Positions 5,502 through 6,759 of a stretch of 6,759 nucleotides of DNA are shown piece by piece. Below the pieces are notes generated by a model, which saw only the letters and a program-made list of their open reading frames with translations, was not told the DNA's origin and ran no database searches. How positions within the stretch are numbered: position 1 is the first letter of the stretch; every line of letters starts with the position of its first letter. A program made the translations under genes and the position numbers. The stretch covers positions 1 to 6,759 of the forward strand of contig JAFMSA010000233.1 in NCBI GenBank assembly GCA_017353855.1, given 5' to 3'. The stretch comes from Alphaproteobacteria bacterium. Lineage in GTDB: Bacteria; Pseudomonadota; Alphaproteobacteria; ATCC43930; CGMCC-115725.

Positions 5502-5897
5502 ATGACCGCGTCTTACGAGCAGCCGCTCCCGATACGCACCTACGACATAGACTTTGCAGGGATCGTCAGCAACATCGTGTTCATCCGTTGGCTCGAGGAT
5601 CTGCGCCTGGGATTGCTGGACCTGGTCTATCCGTTAATCCCCGCGCTGGCCCAGGACATCGCGCCGATCCTGCTGTCGACCCGGATCGCCTATCGGCGCC
5701 CGGTGACGATCGCGGACCCGCTGATCGGGCGCATACGCGTTGCGGGATTGAGCCGCGTACGGTGGCGACTCGTCGCCGAATTCACGGTCAATGGCGAGGT
5801 GCACGCCGAGGCCGAGCAGGAAGGGCTCTTCATGCGGCTGTCGACCCGCCGGCCGATTGCGATCCCCGAGCCTATTCGGCGGTGGCACTGTGCATGA
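5502..5897 (+). CDS. Acyl-CoA thioesterase, 4HBT hotdog-fold family
   Basis: This is a 131-residue single hotdog-domain protein of the 4-hydroxybenzoyl-CoA thioesterase/YbgC-like type, which hydrolyses acyl-CoA thioesters in the cytosol. The N-terminal motif TYDIDFAGIVSNIVFIRWLEDLR (from residue 13) corresponds to the family's D-x-D-x-x-G-H-V-x-N-x-x-Y-x-x-W/Y-x-E block. The usual His of G-H-V is Ile, and the first Asn of the N-N pair is Ser. The conserved acidic residue (Asp15/Asp17) and Asn24 remain. LLSTRIAYRRPVTIADPLIGRIRV (57-80) matches the strand that follows the long helix. The start ATG has GGAG 5 nt upstream; a much longer open frame upstream is antisense to the hydrolase gene. The gene overlaps tadA and is probably co-transcribed with it. 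The substrate is unknown. Confidence 0.88.
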   Translation: MTASYEQPLPIRTYDIDFAGIVSNIVFIRWLEDLRLGLLDLVYPLIPALAQDIAPILLSTRIAYRRPVTIADPLIGRIRVAGLSRVRWRLVAEFTVNGEVHAEAEQEGLFMRLSTRRPIAIPEPIRRWHCA

Positions 5898-6345
5898 GCC
5901 CAAACCCTCACCGATGATATTGGCTCTCGCCGAAGCCGAGGCGGCAGCCGAACGCGGTGAGGTGCCGGTCGGCGCCGTGCTCGTCGATCCCGAGGGCCGT
6001 ATCCTCGCCGCAGCCGGCAACCGTGTAGAGGCCGATCACGACCCGACGGCGCATGCCGAGATGCTCGTGTTGCGCGCGGGCGCGGCGCGGCTCGGCGCCA
6101 AGCACCTTGCCGGATACGACCTATACGTTACCCTCGAACCCTGCGCGATGTGCGCCGCGGCAATCGGTTTTGCTCGGCTGCGCCGACTCTATTTCGCCGC
6201 CTATGATCCGAAAGGCGGTGCGGTCGAGCACGGTCCCCGCCTGTTCGATCAGCCGACCACGCATCATAGGCCCGAGATTTACGGCGGAATCGAGGAACGA
6301 CGCGCCGGCGACCTGCTGCGCCGGTTTTTTCGGTATCTACGATAG
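5890..6345 (+). CDS. tadA: tRNA-specific adenosine deaminase TadA
   Basis: TadA converts A34 to inosine in the anticodon of tRNA-Arg(ACG), so that one tRNA reads CGU, CGC and CGA. It is a zinc-dependent cytidine-deaminase-fold dimer. The 151-residue protein has RGEVPVGAVLVD (residues 22-33), then the zinc and proton-shuttle motif DPTAHAEMLVLR with His55 and Glu57. TLEPCAMCAAAI supplies zinc ligands Cys85 and Cys88, and YDPKGGAVEHG follows. The start is either the GTG at 5890, overlapping the thioesterase by 8 bp, or the ATG at 5914, 16 nt after the thioesterase stop. Neither has a strong ribosome binding site, so coupling to the upstream gene is likely. In many Alphaproteobacteria tadA and rluB are divergent neighbours; here the hydrolase and thioesterase genes lie between them. 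Confidence 0.95.
   Translation: MHEPKPSPMILALAEAEAAAERGEVPVGAVLVDPEGRILAAAGNRVEADHDPTAHAEMLVLRAGAARLGAKHLAGYDLYVTLEPCAMCAAAIGFARLRRLYFAAYDPKGGAVEHGPRLFDQPTTHHRPEIYGGIEERRAGDLLRRFFRYLR
6305..6330 (+). terminator. Intrinsic-terminator-like hairpin inside the 3' end of tadA
   Basis: CCGGCG (6305-6310) and CGCCGG (6319-6324) are perfectly complementary around an 8-nt loop and are followed immediately by six T (6325-6330). This is the form of a rho-independent terminator, although the stem is only 6 bp (plus a possible G-U pair). It lies inside the tadA reading frame, ending 15 nt before the stop codon, so it would end transcription around the stop or just after it. Confidence 0.5.
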
Positions 6346-6374
6346 CCCTCGGCGCCGAGCGATCCCCATTCTCG

Positions 6375-6701
6375 TCAACTCTGGCGCCGCCGGTCGTCCG
6401 GTTGCAGCAGCTGGACCGGCAGTCGCACCGAGCCTCGGGCATCCCGGAAACTCTCCGCAGCGCTCGCCACCGCATCGCGCGGTGGGTACATCATCCGCGG
6501 CCTCGTCTCCGGGCCTATCCCCTTCGACGGACAGCTCCGACGCTCATCGCCTGGGGACGGCAAGAGCCTCTCCCGCTCGCAGATTGAGAAAAGCTTGGCA
6601 GCGTCCGTCGCAGCAGCGGTTCCACAGCCGCCCCGATATTTGGAGTACCAAGCCGACTGGTTCGCGCCAGCTCTTACAGCTGTCCGGCTTCGGTCTGCCA
6701 C
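6375..6701 (-). CDS. Hypothetical small ORF, 108 residues
   Basis: A GTG at 6701 is preceded by AAAGGA at 8 nt and lies 3 nt after the stop of the gene that enters from the right, an operon-like arrangement. The frame ends at a TGA (6375-6377), tail to tail with tadA. The product is Arg- and Ser-rich, with no signal peptide, membrane segment or known motif. The last part (for example VASAAESFRDARGSVRLPVQ) looks more protein-like than the first. Composition does not exclude a shadow frame; overlapping plus-strand frames in the same stretch are equally unremarkable. I do not recognise it. If it is not real, 6346-6704 is gene-free DNA. Confidence 0.3.
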   Translation of the reverse strand: MADRSRTAVRAGANQSAWYSKYRGGCGTAAATDAAKLFSICERERLLPSPGDERRSCPSKGIGPETRPRMMYPPRDAVASAAESFRDARGSVRLPVQLLQPDDRRRQS

Positions 6702-6704
6702 GCT

Positions 6705-6759
6705 TCAGGTCCTTTCATCGTGCCAGAGCGTTAGGCCCACGACCGGTTTGAAGAACTCG
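6705..6759 (-). CDS. C-terminal end of an unidentified protein entering from the right edge (partial)
   Basis: The minus-strand frame starting at base 6758 reads EFFKPVVGLTLWHDERT and stops at TGA (6705-6707). The residue mix is that of a folded protein end rather than a shadow frame, and the stop is followed at once by a candidate small ORF. Only 17 residues are inside the window, so no family can be named, and chance is possible. Confidence 0.4.
   Translation of the reverse strand, partial: EFFKPVVGLTLWHDERT

Noticed and set aside
6053..6751. Plus-strand ORF of 232 codons
   Set aside because: Its first part is a shadow of tadA in another frame, and the rest is Pro/Ser/Arg-rich with no motif or ribosome binding site.

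Overview
The window comes from a GC-rich proteobacterial chromosome, most likely an alphaproteobacterium. This is inferred from the tadA / rluB-rsmD neighbourhood and the DmeF-type cation exporter; the species cannot be read from the sequence. Two parts meet at a tRNA gene: a gene-poor, partly decayed, metal-transport region on the left (1-2100) and a compact block of housekeeping genes on the right (2101-6345).

Left part. At the edge is the C-terminal tail of an unidentified plus-strand protein (1-144). It ends in four tandem Lys-Gly-Ala units encoded by a 9-bp direct repeat. About 600 bp without a convincing gene follow. Next is a minus-strand dmeF-like cobalt/nickel cation diffusion facilitator (757-1704). 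Directly upstream of it, in three different frames, are pieces that read like the C-terminus of a GDT1/UPF0016 (TMEM165-type) cation transporter, so a second metal exporter gene probably decayed there. About 230 bp of unassigned DNA then leads to a tRNA-Ser(GGA) gene with an encoded CCA (2101-2193), whose 3' end faces this accessory-looking region.

Right part. On the minus strand, rluB (23S rRNA pseudouridine synthase), rsmD (16S rRNA m2G966 methyltransferase) and an aldo/keto reductase form a tight operon-like run: rluB and rsmD overlap by 20 bp, and rsmD is 14 bp from the reductase. Upstream, a minus-strand class I glutamine-amidotransferase-like hydrolase (gamma-glutamyl-GABA hydrolase family) is divergent from a plus-strand hotdog-fold acyl-CoA thioesterase, with 30 bp between their start codons. 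The thioesterase overlaps tadA (tRNA A34 deaminase). An intrinsic-terminator-like hairpin with a T6 run lies inside the last codons of tadA. At the right edge are the last residues of a minus-strand protein entering from outside and a weakly supported small ORF just behind it.

Most of the right part concerns RNA maturation (TadA on tRNA-Arg, RluB and RsmD on rRNA), with three small-molecule enzymes of unknown exact substrate placed among them. I found no new defence, mobile or RNA system that the sequence would support. The observations most worth a second look are the frameshifted GDT1 remnant, the Lys-Gly-Ala tail, the terminator inside tadA and the tRNA-Ser junction.
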